A stretch of 64,000 nucleotides of DNA, taken from Haloarcula marismortui ATCC 43049 (GTDB lineage: Archaea > Halobacteriota > Halobacteria > Halobacteriales > Haloarculaceae). The notes beneath the pieces are model-generated. The model was given only the letters and a program-made list of their open reading frames with translations, made no database searches and was not told the DNA's origin. Positions 26,150 through 34,711 of this stretch are shown here, one piece after another. Numbering within the stretch: the first letter of the stretch is position 1; each line of letters starts with the position of its first letter. The stretch is taken from contig NC_006396.1 in the NCBI RefSeq assembly GCF_000011085.1, positions 1,364,001 to 1,428,000 of the forward strand, written 5' to 3'. The position numbers were made by a program, and so were the translations under genes.

Positions 26150-27536
26150 CCACCACACTGAAGCGTTGTTAACTTAGACCTGGCCTCGGTACGGCTCGGT
26201 CGAGCCAAGCCATCAAAAACCGACACGGGAAAAATTCCCAACAGTTTTCTCTTGATAACAGTATTCTCGATTGAAAGGTGAAATAACAAATATGTTTCTA
26301 CCGGTGTCTTGGAGAGGCAACGATTCGGTCACGGGGGTTTGGCCATTGGCATAGCTGACTCAACACGAGTAACGGAACCGGATGCAAACAGCAGTGTATC
26401 TGATGGTCGCAGGAGATGACCGCGAGTCACATGGTAGATTGCTCACGACCGAAGTTCGATCGGCGTTGCCAGTCCTTCGATCCGAGTTGGAGACGCAAGC
26501 GGTGACAGTTGCCCCGCCCCCATCCTTCGCGCTCGGGGTCGGTTGAGCCACCCCGACCGCGAGAACAGGACTGGTCGCGAAACATCTGTTTCCACCGCGA
26601 CCCAGTGGGACACAGGGTACGCTTCGTTCGTCTCCGGATGTCACGATGGGTTTGGAATTGCGTGCACCTGTGTCAAGTCCATCGCTCACTCGCCTTGGGA
26701 CTGGCGACTACATCGACGCTGTCGGATGGGATCTTTTTGTGAATGTCTCACACGGTAACTACAGCGGCGATGAACTTGCGCCGAAGATACTGGCTAAACT
26801 GAACCGTGTCTATCTAAGAGAGGTCGACAGCAGTTTTGGATTCCGGGCGGCAGCGGAGTGCGGACTCACACAGGGGGAGTGAGAGTAGTGTCAAGTGGAG
26901 TGGTAGGTCGGATGTGGGTGGCCCCATTTGAGTGGTGTGACAACTTCTCTGAGAACGGCCCGGGTGTCGTCGGGTGCGAATGGCTGCGTTCGCTTGCCGC
27001 CGTCGCAACTGCGCTGTCTCTGGCGGGACAGACCTGCACTGCTGTGTGGACCGTCGGTCGACTGGCGCTTGATTGCGATCGGCTAGTTAGGGGCTGATAT
27101 CGGCTGGTGTCTGCGACCGTTGATACTGATGTCATCGCTGGGGTGTCTGCTGGGACCGTCTCTATAGCGGAATGCTGTTTTGAAATTGGGGGAATGTATC
27201 CGTGTCGGGGCCTCCTGGCTGGCGCTGAGATCGGCCCGGTTGTCCTTGCTCTCGGGTCCCCCCCTGAGGTGTTTGTGCTAGTCACCTGTGTACCTACCAA
27301 CGAGACATGCATATTAGTATTATATCAGTCGGTGGTGGATGCCTTGCAGTCGCTGCCGTCTTGCGATTGTGCCGGTCGGTCCCTCACAGCTCTGTCGGTG
27401 CCTTCCACCATGCCACACAGCTGGCTTTCAGTCGCCAGAGAGCCGTCCAGTACCGGTCAAAATATGGTCTGGTTTGACGATCCGGCTCGAGCCAGCGGTC
27501 GGTTCATGTCTTCCCGCCCGCGGTAAGCGGCGGTTA
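26150..27536. other. Gene-poor, G/T-rich stretch
   Basis: No frame is convincing on either strand. From about 26880 to 27300 the plus strand is visibly rich in G and T (for example GTCAAGTGGAGTGGTAGGTC). This is the opposite bias to the A/C-rich stretch that follows. Copy B of a dispersed repeat lies inside it at 27308-27401. Confidence 0.45.
27308..27401 (+). repeat. Dispersed repeat, copy B
   Basis: Contains TATTAGTATTATATCAGTCG and GTGGTGG, matching the reverse complement of 24301-24394. The two copies are inverted and about 3 kb apart. Confidence 0.6.
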
Positions 27537-27720
27537 CACGCCACACCGCCAGATGAGTGTCTCACGAAGCCACCAGCAAACCCATCGTCGTGTCACCAAC
27601 CACGCGGTGTACTTTCAGCACTGTTCAAGCACACTCTCGAGATGGCTTTGTTACTCTATTGGGGCCTGGTCACAGTTTCATCGAACGGCCAACGCTACTC
27701 CACAAAGGACAGCCACACAC

Positions 27721-27836
27721 ACAGCGAAGACTCAGCAAGGACTGACTACAGAAACAGCGAAGACTCAGCAAGGACTGACTACAGAAACAGCGAAAACTCA
27801 ACGAAGACTGACTACACAAACAGTGAAAACTCAACG
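27721..27836 (+). repeat. 33-bp tandem repeat, about 3.5 copies
   Basis: Each unit starts ACAGCGAAGACTCAGCAAGG and ends in CTGACTACAGAA. Copies 1 (27721-27753) and 2 (27754-27786) are identical; copy 3 and the partial fourth have diverged slightly. Confidence 0.85.
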
Positions 27837-28651
27837 CACAATCAGCATGACTCTCGCAAGCCACGATCACACGCTCTCCAACAATCCAGCATTCCCTACA
27901 CACCAGTAACAACACAGCAGAGCTCACGTACTCCGTCGCTTCGCAAAGGTAGTTCAGCACAGATACTCGTGCTAGCAGTATCGAGGACGGACTCAACCAT
28001 GACAGAGCCAAGCCCAAAGCGACGTGTCCGTGTCCCGACGCCATGATACGTCTATGCGACACGTTCAGTCCCAGCAGACAACAGCCAGCGCGAGACCATC
28101 CACAATCAAGGACAGAAACGGACAGCGCTAAGACACCAGTCAGTTGCGAGCCCAGCTAACGATCGGCTGAGACTGTGCGAAGACTATCGCAAGGTCGTCG
28201 GACACACACCGCGATCACGATCATGCGTAGTGGTTGCGACTACACGTCTTGAGGCACCTCAGGGATTGAACTGGGGTAAAGCACCCAAACGTCACCAGTT
28301 AGCCAGCAAGGAGCGAGGCACGACCTAAACACACTCAAGCACTCACTACAAACGCTGCTACAAACATTCTGTACTCTCCAGGGGCGCCGCGATGAAAGCA
28401 GCGACACTGCAGAGCCGCGTCGAGACACCCACAGATAACTCGCAGTGGATTGCTTGGCGAACACGAAGAGGAGTCTATCGCAAAATCTACCGACGTTCAT
28501 CCTGAGGACAGTACACGCTTGAGCACAGACAAAACTCGACGAGAAACCCACAGCTTCACAACCGAAACCGGCCGCTGAACCCACAACCCATGGGAAAGAC
28601 TAGCTGCTGAATCCCTCCTTTCCCACTGAAGAATACTCGAAGATCTGGTCC

Positions 28652-28706
28652 AAGAACAGTACAAGAACAGTACAAAAACAGTACAAAAACAGTACAAAAA
28701 CAGTAC
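28652..28706 (+). repeat. 11-bp tandem repeat, five copies (iteron-like)
   Basis: Five direct copies of AAGAACAGTAC or AAAAACAGTAC with no spacer. The 11-bp period is close to one helical turn, as in protein-binding iterons. They end about 155 bases before the gene at 28863. Confidence 0.85.
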
Positions 28707-28862
28707 AAGAACCCACCGCAGAATGAAAATACCGCAAGCATTGAGTTTTATTACAAATGATAGCAAATGTATTTTTATCATTGTTCGACAGACCACTGAC
28801 TCTAACAGCGATTTTTACATCTCCTATCGATGGTGTTCGTAGGGGGTCGACCCCACGAAACA

Positions 28863-29882
28863 ATGAGCAAGCACAATACACATTCGGCGATATCGACCGA
28901 CGTGGCCGACGCCTTAGCGGCAACACCACGCATTACTCACGTACGGGATGTGCGTACGGACAGCCACTCAGCCGTCCAGTTTCACTGTTATCTTGATGAT
29001 GAGCCGGCAGATGTGACTGTCATCAACGCGGGGAACAAACCTGAGCCGGCGATACAGGCGGCGTATAACGCCACACGACGCGACAGGGCCCACATAATCG
29101 TCACCCCTGACGAAGTGACCGGGACCTGCATCTACCAGTGGCTGCAAGCTCCCGTTATGAAGTGGACTGGCGACGGCATCCGGTTCTATAACCGGACGCA
29201 GGTCCTCAAACACGACGGCGCGGTAGTCGTCACCGCAGCCGACACCACCGCGCCGGCCTGGTGGGTCCGTGGCACTGGCGCTGACACAGATCGTGCTCGC
29301 GTCTGCGAGTTACGACACGAAGATCGCATCCTGGCCACCTACGACCTCGAAGAAGACACCGTTACACTCGAAGACGGCGTCTGGACCCACATCCAGCGCC
29401 AGGCCGGGGAGCAGGCATATCCAGCCATTACACCGCTCAAAGACCACCAGACGACCCCGCGGCCGACCACCTGGCATCCAGTCGGACTCCCCCTCACCGT
29501 CCCGTCGACAGCGCCACTCACACAGAGTACTGTGTACGCGCTCCCGGACGTGTCCGGCGATGGAGTAACGCCGGTGAAGGAACTGTCGCAAGAAGACGCC
29601 CGCGACGACCGAGCTAGATTCCAGCAGGTCACTGCGACCGTCAGCCGAATGCTGGCCCAGCGGACAGTCGAGTCCCCGACAGCAACGATTGGCTACGACG
29701 AGTTCACAGCGGTGTGTACTCACCAACTCCAAGCTGAGAGCGGGTTCAAGCCCTACAAAACGGCGCTAAACAAGGCACTGACTGCTGAAGACAGCGTCAC
29801 GATCCAGCGCACAGCCGTCGACGGCCAGCGAGAGCTCCGTGGCCGTGCTTGGGCCGTCCCACCGTCGCCGCCGGGCGACTAA
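28863..29882 (+). CDS. Hypothetical protein of a plasmid-like region, 339 aa
   Basis: I do not recognise this protein. It starts at ATG 28863. The N-terminal part has an alternating strand pattern (VQFHCYLDDEPADVTVINAG, then DRAHIIVTPDEVTG). The middle is beta-rich with many Trp. The C-terminal 80 residues (RFQQVTATVSRMLAQRTVES and FKPYKTALNKALTAEDSVTI) look like a winged-helix domain. It follows a repeat-rich non-coding stretch and precedes the 785-residue gene on the same strand with a 151-base gap. A role in plasmid replication or transfer is possible but unsupported by a named motif. Confidence 0.75.
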   Translation: MSKHNTHSAISTDVADALAATPRITHVRDVRTDSHSAVQFHCYLDDEPADVTVINAGNKPEPAIQAAYNATRRDRAHIIVTPDEVTGTCIYQWLQAPVMKWTGDGIRFYNRTQVLKHDGAVVVTAADTTAPAWWVRGTGADTDRARVCELRHEDRILATYDLEEDTVTLEDGVWTHIQRQAGEQAYPAITPLKDHQTTPRPTTWHPVGLPLTVPSTAPLTQSTVYALPDVSGDGVTPVKELSQEDARDDRARFQQVTATVSRMLAQRTVESPTATIGYDEFTAVCTHQLQAESGFKPYKTALNKALTAEDSVTIQRTAVDGQRELRGRAWAVPPSPPGD

Positions 29883-30033
29883 CGCTGCCCAAGTAGCCAC
29901 TCGATAATACCACCTGAGACTCAGCAAGACCAGCGGCTGGCACTGGCTGATCACGCCCCGTCACAAAGTTCGGTGCCGCTCGCTGAAACGCCAGCCAACG
30001 ACCAACCAGCCTCGAATCACTGAACCCACCACA

Positions 30034-32391
30034 ATGGCAACGACCCAAACAGACTCACAATCGGAGACAGAGTCCGACTCGGAGGGCCAATCACCCTCCT
30101 ATCGTCACAGTATTAGCATCCAACCATCAAAGCATGAAGCGCCCGAGTACGACCGCACAGAAGTCGTGTTCGTCAAAGTACCCGCATCAATGAGTGAGAC
30201 ATTCAATTCCGGTCCAGAGTGCGGTTCGACGGTGCTTCCTGATCTCTTTGATGACGCCGAACTCACCTTTGACGAAGTCGAGGAGTTTGGGTGGCCAGTC
30301 GCTGATGGGATGATGTTCGCTTTCAGAGCGTATACACCGTCCCGACAATCGTCGGTTCAGCGCAAAACCACAGATTTCTCGAGCGACATCGACTCACTCC
30401 CAGAACCGCTACACACAACATATCAGAAACTGAAGGCCGAACTCCCGGAGTCACTTGAGATCCGTACTGGTGTATTGCCGATGGGATCCTTCGGCTCGTC
30501 ACCGGCACTCGGAACACGGCTCGTGATGGAAAATCAGAATCAGAAGCCAGCAGGTCGTGAAAAAGTCGCCGATGCGGACGCAAACGCCCTTTTTGAGTCT
30601 CTCGCCGGTGAACCGTTCCTCTATCACGCGCTGTATCGCCGGTCAAGCCAGCTCCCGGAGAGTAACGAGTACCAAGTCACCGTTCGGATCTTCCTATTTA
30701 ATCCAGAATACAAGATAAGCACCGAGAGTGAGTACGCCGACTGTCTTCGATTCGGCCGAAAGTGTGACCCCGCCAACTCGTTTGCAAACCTCGGAGTCTC
30801 ATCGAGTCTCGCCGTTATCGATGACGGGTATAACGTCTCGTGGCTTGATCAGGAGGTAGTAATGCCCGCCCGTGACAGCGAACTACCCCATTTCAGTACG
30901 GGCCAATCGCTTATTACTGGCAAAGCAGAATTCGAGCAGATGCGGCGGGGACAGTATGGGGCCTCAGATGTGCTTGAAAATCGCTGTGCGTACACGAGTC
31001 TTCTCGCTCGTGAGATTGATCTCGAACACTACGTCGGACTTGGCACCGTGGATCCGGGCGTTGACCCATGGCAAAAGGCCCCACAATTGACTGGCCCTGA
31101 CATCGACGAAGTCGGGATCGACCCCGACGAGGTTCTCCCAGATGAAGTGACGATCAGCGTTGATGCACCGGTCGAAGACACAGCGTTCGATCAGGAGCCA
31201 ACAACCGCCAATGACGGTACAGAAGACCACTGGACAGCGATCAAGAACGTCGCTGTCGCCTTCGAAACCGAGGGGTACGATGTGGTTATCGTCACGCAAG
31301 ACACCGGATCGCGTCCGGACCTCTGGGTACGTCGTGACGACGGCGAAATCTTCGCTGTCGAAGTTGAGTATCGAACGCGATCTAAGGCCGGGAGTTTCTA
31401 CACGAATCTCATCCGCCAGGCGGTCTGGGGCTACAAAACGATTACTGTGATGGTACCCCAAACGGATGAAAACGGGCGTACCGAATCACTCGATACTCTT
31501 GGAAACTGGGCACTCAACAGTCTGGCTGTCCCGATGAAGAAGCGAGACCCCATCAAAACACGAGTACATAACTGCTCAGGGGAAATCGTCGTCAACGGGA
31601 AGACAATGCTGTTGCCCGACGGGGTCGCTGAAGCCAAATGGTGGCTCACCTGTGACAGCGAGTATCTCCTCATCCATGACGGCGAAATCCTTGCACGGGG
31701 AGACGCTACGGAGCCCTTTGAGGCGTTCGAGTTCAATGTCCCACGATATTACGAGGATGGCGACCACTACGTTGTCGAGAACAAGTACGGGAAGCCGGTA
31801 CAGACTTGCAGTGAGGAATCGGACATCGAGAACACGAAACTACGCCCGTGTAATCGGCCCGTTGATCTGAGCTATATTCAGTTCGTTGAGGCGCTTTACT
31901 GCTATGATCCAGAGGCACAAGAACTCGTTCAACAGGACATGACCGCCCACTGGGATGTCGAACAAGCGTCCACACGGAACGAACAGAGCCATCAGCAGGC
32001 CTTCGAAACGTTCCTCGTTGAACACGAGAACGACGATCCGATACTCGAACGCGAGTGCCGGCCGTTTATCAAAGACTGGATCGAGCAACTCAGCACGCAC
32101 GATCACCCTGGAAACCACATCTTCGGGGAGTACAGAAAGGATTACTACGCACGGAAGCGAATTTCAACGGAGTTAGGAATGGAGTATAGCTATCCCGGTG
32201 TTTCATTCCGCTATCCACGCGGGCTCGTCTCCCCGGACCTGCCCGGACTCGACACCAAGCCGGTGTTTCCTGAGGGGTGGAACATTGCTGCTGAAGATGT
32301 CCTCCGGGAGCCGCTAATTCACGGGCTTGACGATCGGAGTGAGATTGAATCGGGAGCCAAAACGGGAGCCAAACCAGAGAATGACGCGTAG
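30034..32391 (+). CDS. Large protein with a nuclease-like PD-(D/E)xK-type motif, 785 aa
   Basis: Residues 1-30 are disordered. Residues 40-345 are a large domain of unknown type. Near residues 398-475 there is a helix (HWTAIKNVAVAFETEGYDVV), then SRPDLWVRRDDGEIFAVEVE and the helix FYTNLIRQAVWG. This is the layout of a PD-(D/E)xK restriction-like fold with Asp429, Glu443 and Glu445 in the place of the usual Lys. In haloarchaeal plasmids such domains occur in transfer and restriction proteins. The C-terminal 300 residues contain several Cys and Trp residues but no motif I can name. The start follows the 339-aa gene on the same strand. Nuclease activity is inference from the motif. Confidence 0.8.
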   Translation: MATTQTDSQSETESDSEGQSPSYRHSISIQPSKHEAPEYDRTEVVFVKVPASMSETFNSGPECGSTVLPDLFDDAELTFDEVEEFGWPVADGMMFAFRAYTPSRQSSVQRKTTDFSSDIDSLPEPLHTTYQKLKAELPESLEIRTGVLPMGSFGSSPALGTRLVMENQNQKPAGREKVADADANALFESLAGEPFLYHALYRRSSQLPESNEYQVTVRIFLFNPEYKISTESEYADCLRFGRKCDPANSFANLGVSSSLAVIDDGYNVSWLDQEVVMPARDSELPHFSTGQSLITGKAEFEQMRRGQYGASDVLENRCAYTSLLAREIDLEHYVGLGTVDPGVDPWQKAPQLTGPDIDEVGIDPDEVLPDEVTISVDAPVEDTAFDQEPTTANDGTEDHWTAIKNVAVAFETEGYDVVIVTQDTGSRPDLWVRRDDGEIFAVEVEYRTRSKAGSFYTNLIRQAVWGYKTITVMVPQTDENGRTESLDTLGNWALNSLAVPMKKRDPIKTRVHNCSGEIVVNGKTMLLPDGVAEAKWWLTCDSEYLLIHDGEILARGDATEPFEAFEFNVPRYYEDGDHYVVENKYGKPVQTCSEESDIENTKLRPCNRPVDLSYIQFVEALYCYDPEAQELVQQDMTAHWDVEQASTRNEQSHQQAFETFLVEHENDDPILERECRPFIKDWIEQLSTHDHPGNHIFGEYRKDYYARKRISTELGMEYSYPGVSFRYPRGLVSPDLPGLDTKPVFPEGWNIAAEDVLREPLIHGLDDRSEIESGAKTGAKPENDA

Positions 32392-32514
32392 CAACGACGT
32401 TCAAGCGAATATTTGGGACCGACCACAACCCAATGATCGAGCAAAGCCCCTCCGGAGCACCGACCGCTGAAACGGTTACCATCTCTCAGGACGACGAGCT
32501 ACGGTTGAATTCAG

Positions 32515-32817
32515 GTGTTTATCAGCCACATTTTTAGTACAGTTGACTACGTCCGCCTCGGGACACATCGCGATTTGGATCTCATTTTTGTACGACCGAT
32601 CGACACTCCTGCTGAGAACTTATCTGGTGAGATTACAGACCGCGCCTACAAGATCGATGACACAGTGTATACCGGTGAAGTGAGTTGTCGACGGTTCCTC
32701 CAGCAACACAAGTATCATCACACGACCACGACGCGGTACGTTGCCGAATGGTGGCCGGATGCAGCCGTTCTGTGTGTTGATCTTACTGATCCAGTTGAGC
32801 CGACAGCAACTTCCTGA
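32515..32817 (+). CDS. Doubtful small hypothetical protein
   Basis: The frame begins with GTG 32515 and encodes 100 residues, including YVRLGTHRDLDLIFVRPIDT and YHHTTTTRYVAEWWPDAAVL. A second short frame from ATG 32433 (IEQSPSGAPTAETVTISQDD) overlaps its start. The two may be parts of one frameshifted gene. Codon use is less typical than in the neighbours. Confidence 0.4.
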   Translation: MFISHIFSTVDYVRLGTHRDLDLIFVRPIDTPAENLSGEITDRAYKIDDTVYTGEVSCRRFLQQHKYHHTTTTRYVAEWWPDAAVLCVDLTDPVEPTATS

Positions 32818-33119
32818 CTCAGTACCGAGCTCTTGAGTCTTCCTGTCCCGAAAATATGGGAATCCCGCCGGCAGCCGAGATATTATTATTCACGATGTGG
32901 CTGCACATCGAAATCCATAGCACGTGAGCCAGTCGAACTCAGAATAGCAGGTCCCCACAGCCTGCCTATATAGGAGCTAACTCGAGATGGGGATATCTTT
33001 TATTGGTATTCTTATATATCGCCTGCTGTGTGGTTTGCCACCGGATCTGTTTGTACCCCTCAATGTGGGTGAGAGGGACTCGGTGAAGGGGGTCACCCGC
33101 ACCGACCCCTCTCGGAACT
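32818..33119. other. Intergenic, no gene seen
   Basis: An AT-rich stretch (TTTATTGGTATTCTTATATA near 32998-33017) may hold the promoter of the operon starting at 33120. A short inverted repeat GGGGTCACCCGCACCGACCC at 33089-33108 lies before the first gene. Confidence 0.35.
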
Positions 33120-33326
33120 ATGGCGACGACAACAACCAACACGACACCCGTGGCTGCCGCCGATTCGACCGTCTCACGGTCGTTGTGGCGGGCAGTCACA
33201 GGTGGGATACGGACAGTCGTATTGACTCGATACAACCAACGTCTACAACTGGACGGCCAGCCAGTGAAGCTGATGCACCGCTACAGTGCTGGACGCTGGG
33301 CCAATCAAGAGGGGCAGTCCCAATGA
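33120..33326 (+). CDS. Small hypothetical protein coupled to the HNH gene
   Basis: The 68-residue product begins ATTTTNTTPVAAADSTVSRS. It continues LWRAVTGGIRTVVLTRYNQR and ends HRYSAGRWANQEGQSQ. Its stop (TGA, 33324-33326) overlaps the ATG of the HNH frame at 33323 by four bases. This coupling and the basic character suggest a partner of the HNH protein. The family is unknown to me. Confidence 0.62.
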   Translation: MATTTTNTTPVAAADSTVSRSLWRAVTGGIRTVVLTRYNQRLQLDGQPVKLMHRYSAGRWANQEGQSQ

Positions 33327-34051
33327 GCGATGATGACTTCCGGTAGGCAGTCCGCGATGCATGGGGCGGTGAGTGCCTCGTGTGCGGGCGCTCGCCTGAA
33401 GAGTGGCGCAACACCACCAAGGGCGAACGACGCCAGAACAAGTCCTCCTTGCACCACATCAACGGCGACGACACCGACGATTGCGTCGCGAACGTGATCC
33501 CGCTGTGTCAAAGCTGTCATGTCCATGTCCACAAGGTCGATGAACCGCCCTATCGGCAGTGGCACCGCCAACTCCTGATCGAACACCGCAACGCCTGGAA
33601 CGCCCACTACAAGGAGTACTACGAGGGTCCACGGCTGACCAGCGCCCAAGCCGAGTACTTCTTCGGTGACGGGAAGGGCACGCCAAAGAGCGTGAAGTAC
33701 CGTCGCCACGAACCCGAACCGACGGATGCTGGCGACGAGTCACGCAGTTCCGAGGACGTGTCGACAGCGGCGGACTCTGGGGACGCTGCCGGCGACGAGT
33801 CGGACGGTGTGTCAAACGAGAGCGGTAAGGACACAGACACGACGACAGCACGCCGCGGTGTTGACCCGGATCTCGATCCGGAAACAGTGAGCATCGAATA
33901 TGCCCCGGGCAACGCCGCCCGCCGGCGGATTCGGTTCGTCGACCGCGATGACGGCCACGGCTGGTGGAAGCTTGAGGAAGAGTGGACCGGCCATCGCTGG
34001 CGGCCGGTCGGGCGAGCGCCCGTCACCGACGTCGATATCACGACCTACTGA
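33323..34051 (+). pseudogene. HNH endonuclease gene with an early amber codon
   Basis: The frame from ATG 33323 reads SDDDFR, then TAG at 33344-33346, then AVRDAWGGECLVCGRSPEEW. The HNH core is intact: CLVCG, SLHHINGDDTDDCVANVIPL and CQSCHVHVHK, with two Cys pairs for zinc and the His-His-Asn-His residues. The C-terminal half is acidic and ends in a small conserved block (WWKLEEEWTGHRWRPVGR). CAG to TAG would explain the stop. Restarting at GTG 33380 would lose the first zinc Cys. The rest of the frame is undamaged, so the mutation is recent, or there is readthrough or a sequence error. Confidence 0.75.
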
Positions 34052-34321
34052 ATCGATCTCTGGTGTTGCGGGGGAATGAGAGTTCCCCTTTCGTCTGTTC
34101 TTGACTTATTAGCGGGTCGAAAATGACTCCGCCACTTTTTATCGTCGTTCGCACCGAAGTGCTTGTCTGGACGCCCCTGTTTCGGTGGAATCGGAACGCG
34201 TCTCGATTCACCTGTTTGTCACTGATCGTGCTATCGTCACCATTGTGATTAAGACGGCCCTTGTCTCAGGAGGCGACGTAGCGCAGAGCCGATAAGGAGT
34301 ACTCCTGTGCCCTCCACGACG
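34052..34321. other. Intergenic, no gene seen
   Basis: About 270 bases with no supported frame. GGGGGAATGAGAGTTCCCCT at 34069-34088 forms a hairpin just after the HNH gene and may be its terminator. Confidence 0.35.
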
Positions 34322-34640
34322 TCAGTCGGAGAGTGTCTCAAGCTTCTGTAGAATCTTTGTGTAGACAGCAGGCGCACAGTACCACCCCTCGTCGACCATC
34401 GCATCGATGATGGTGCGTGCATCGTCGCTGCTAATCGTGCCCTGTTTCGTGCATTTCAGGACGAGAAATGCTGTGCCCCGTGTGGTGATCCCCTCGGCGG
34501 CCGCAACGTCTCGCCCGTACGTCTCATCTATTACGGCAACACCATTGTGGTCGTCAGCGCAGGCGAGAACAGCGGCGTCAGCGTCACTTAGATTGCTATT
34601 TCCGTGGAGCCGCGAGTAGAGTGGGGTTGCCCCAACCGAG

Positions 34641-34711
34641 TTGACATCCTCCAGCGCCTGAAGGCGCGGGAATCCCACGGTACCGCTACCGCTGATTTGG
34701 GATATTAGGGT
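34641..34711 (-). ncRNA. Candidate guide-RNA (omega RNA) scaffold at the TnpB element right end
   Basis: On the minus strand the sequence after tnpB ends with GGGATTCCCGCGCCTTCAGG, CGCTGGAGGATGTCAA. The stem CGCGCC/GGCGC closes on a short loop. TnpB guide RNAs extend from the 3' end of tnpB across the right end into flanking DNA, where the guide lies. Here the guide would begin CTCGGTTGGGGCAACCCC, inside the PIN gene remnant. No transcript evidence is available. Confidence 0.4.

Larger units (their letters stand above)
27537..28862. other. Gene-poor, A/C-rich stretch with short tandem repeats
   Basis: From about 27680 to 28720 the plus strand is dominated by A and C, with few G and T. Open frames here are repeat-derived and lack normal haloarchaeal codon use. 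It contains 33-bp tandem units at 27721-27836 and 11-bp units at 28652-28706. The composition flip against the preceding G/T-rich stretch suggests a replication-related boundary. Confidence 0.45.

Noticed and set aside
27339-28046. Open frame of 235 residues containing NSEDSARTDYR repeats
   Set aside because: The repeats come from the 33-bp tandem DNA repeat, whose length is a multiple of three. The rest lacks haloarchaeal codon use.
27721-28706. Tandem repeats as a possible CRISPR array
   Set aside because: Units are contiguous without unique spacers, and no cas genes are present. The 51-54-base spacing near orc1 was checked too: the sequences between boxes are themselves repeated, unlike spacers.
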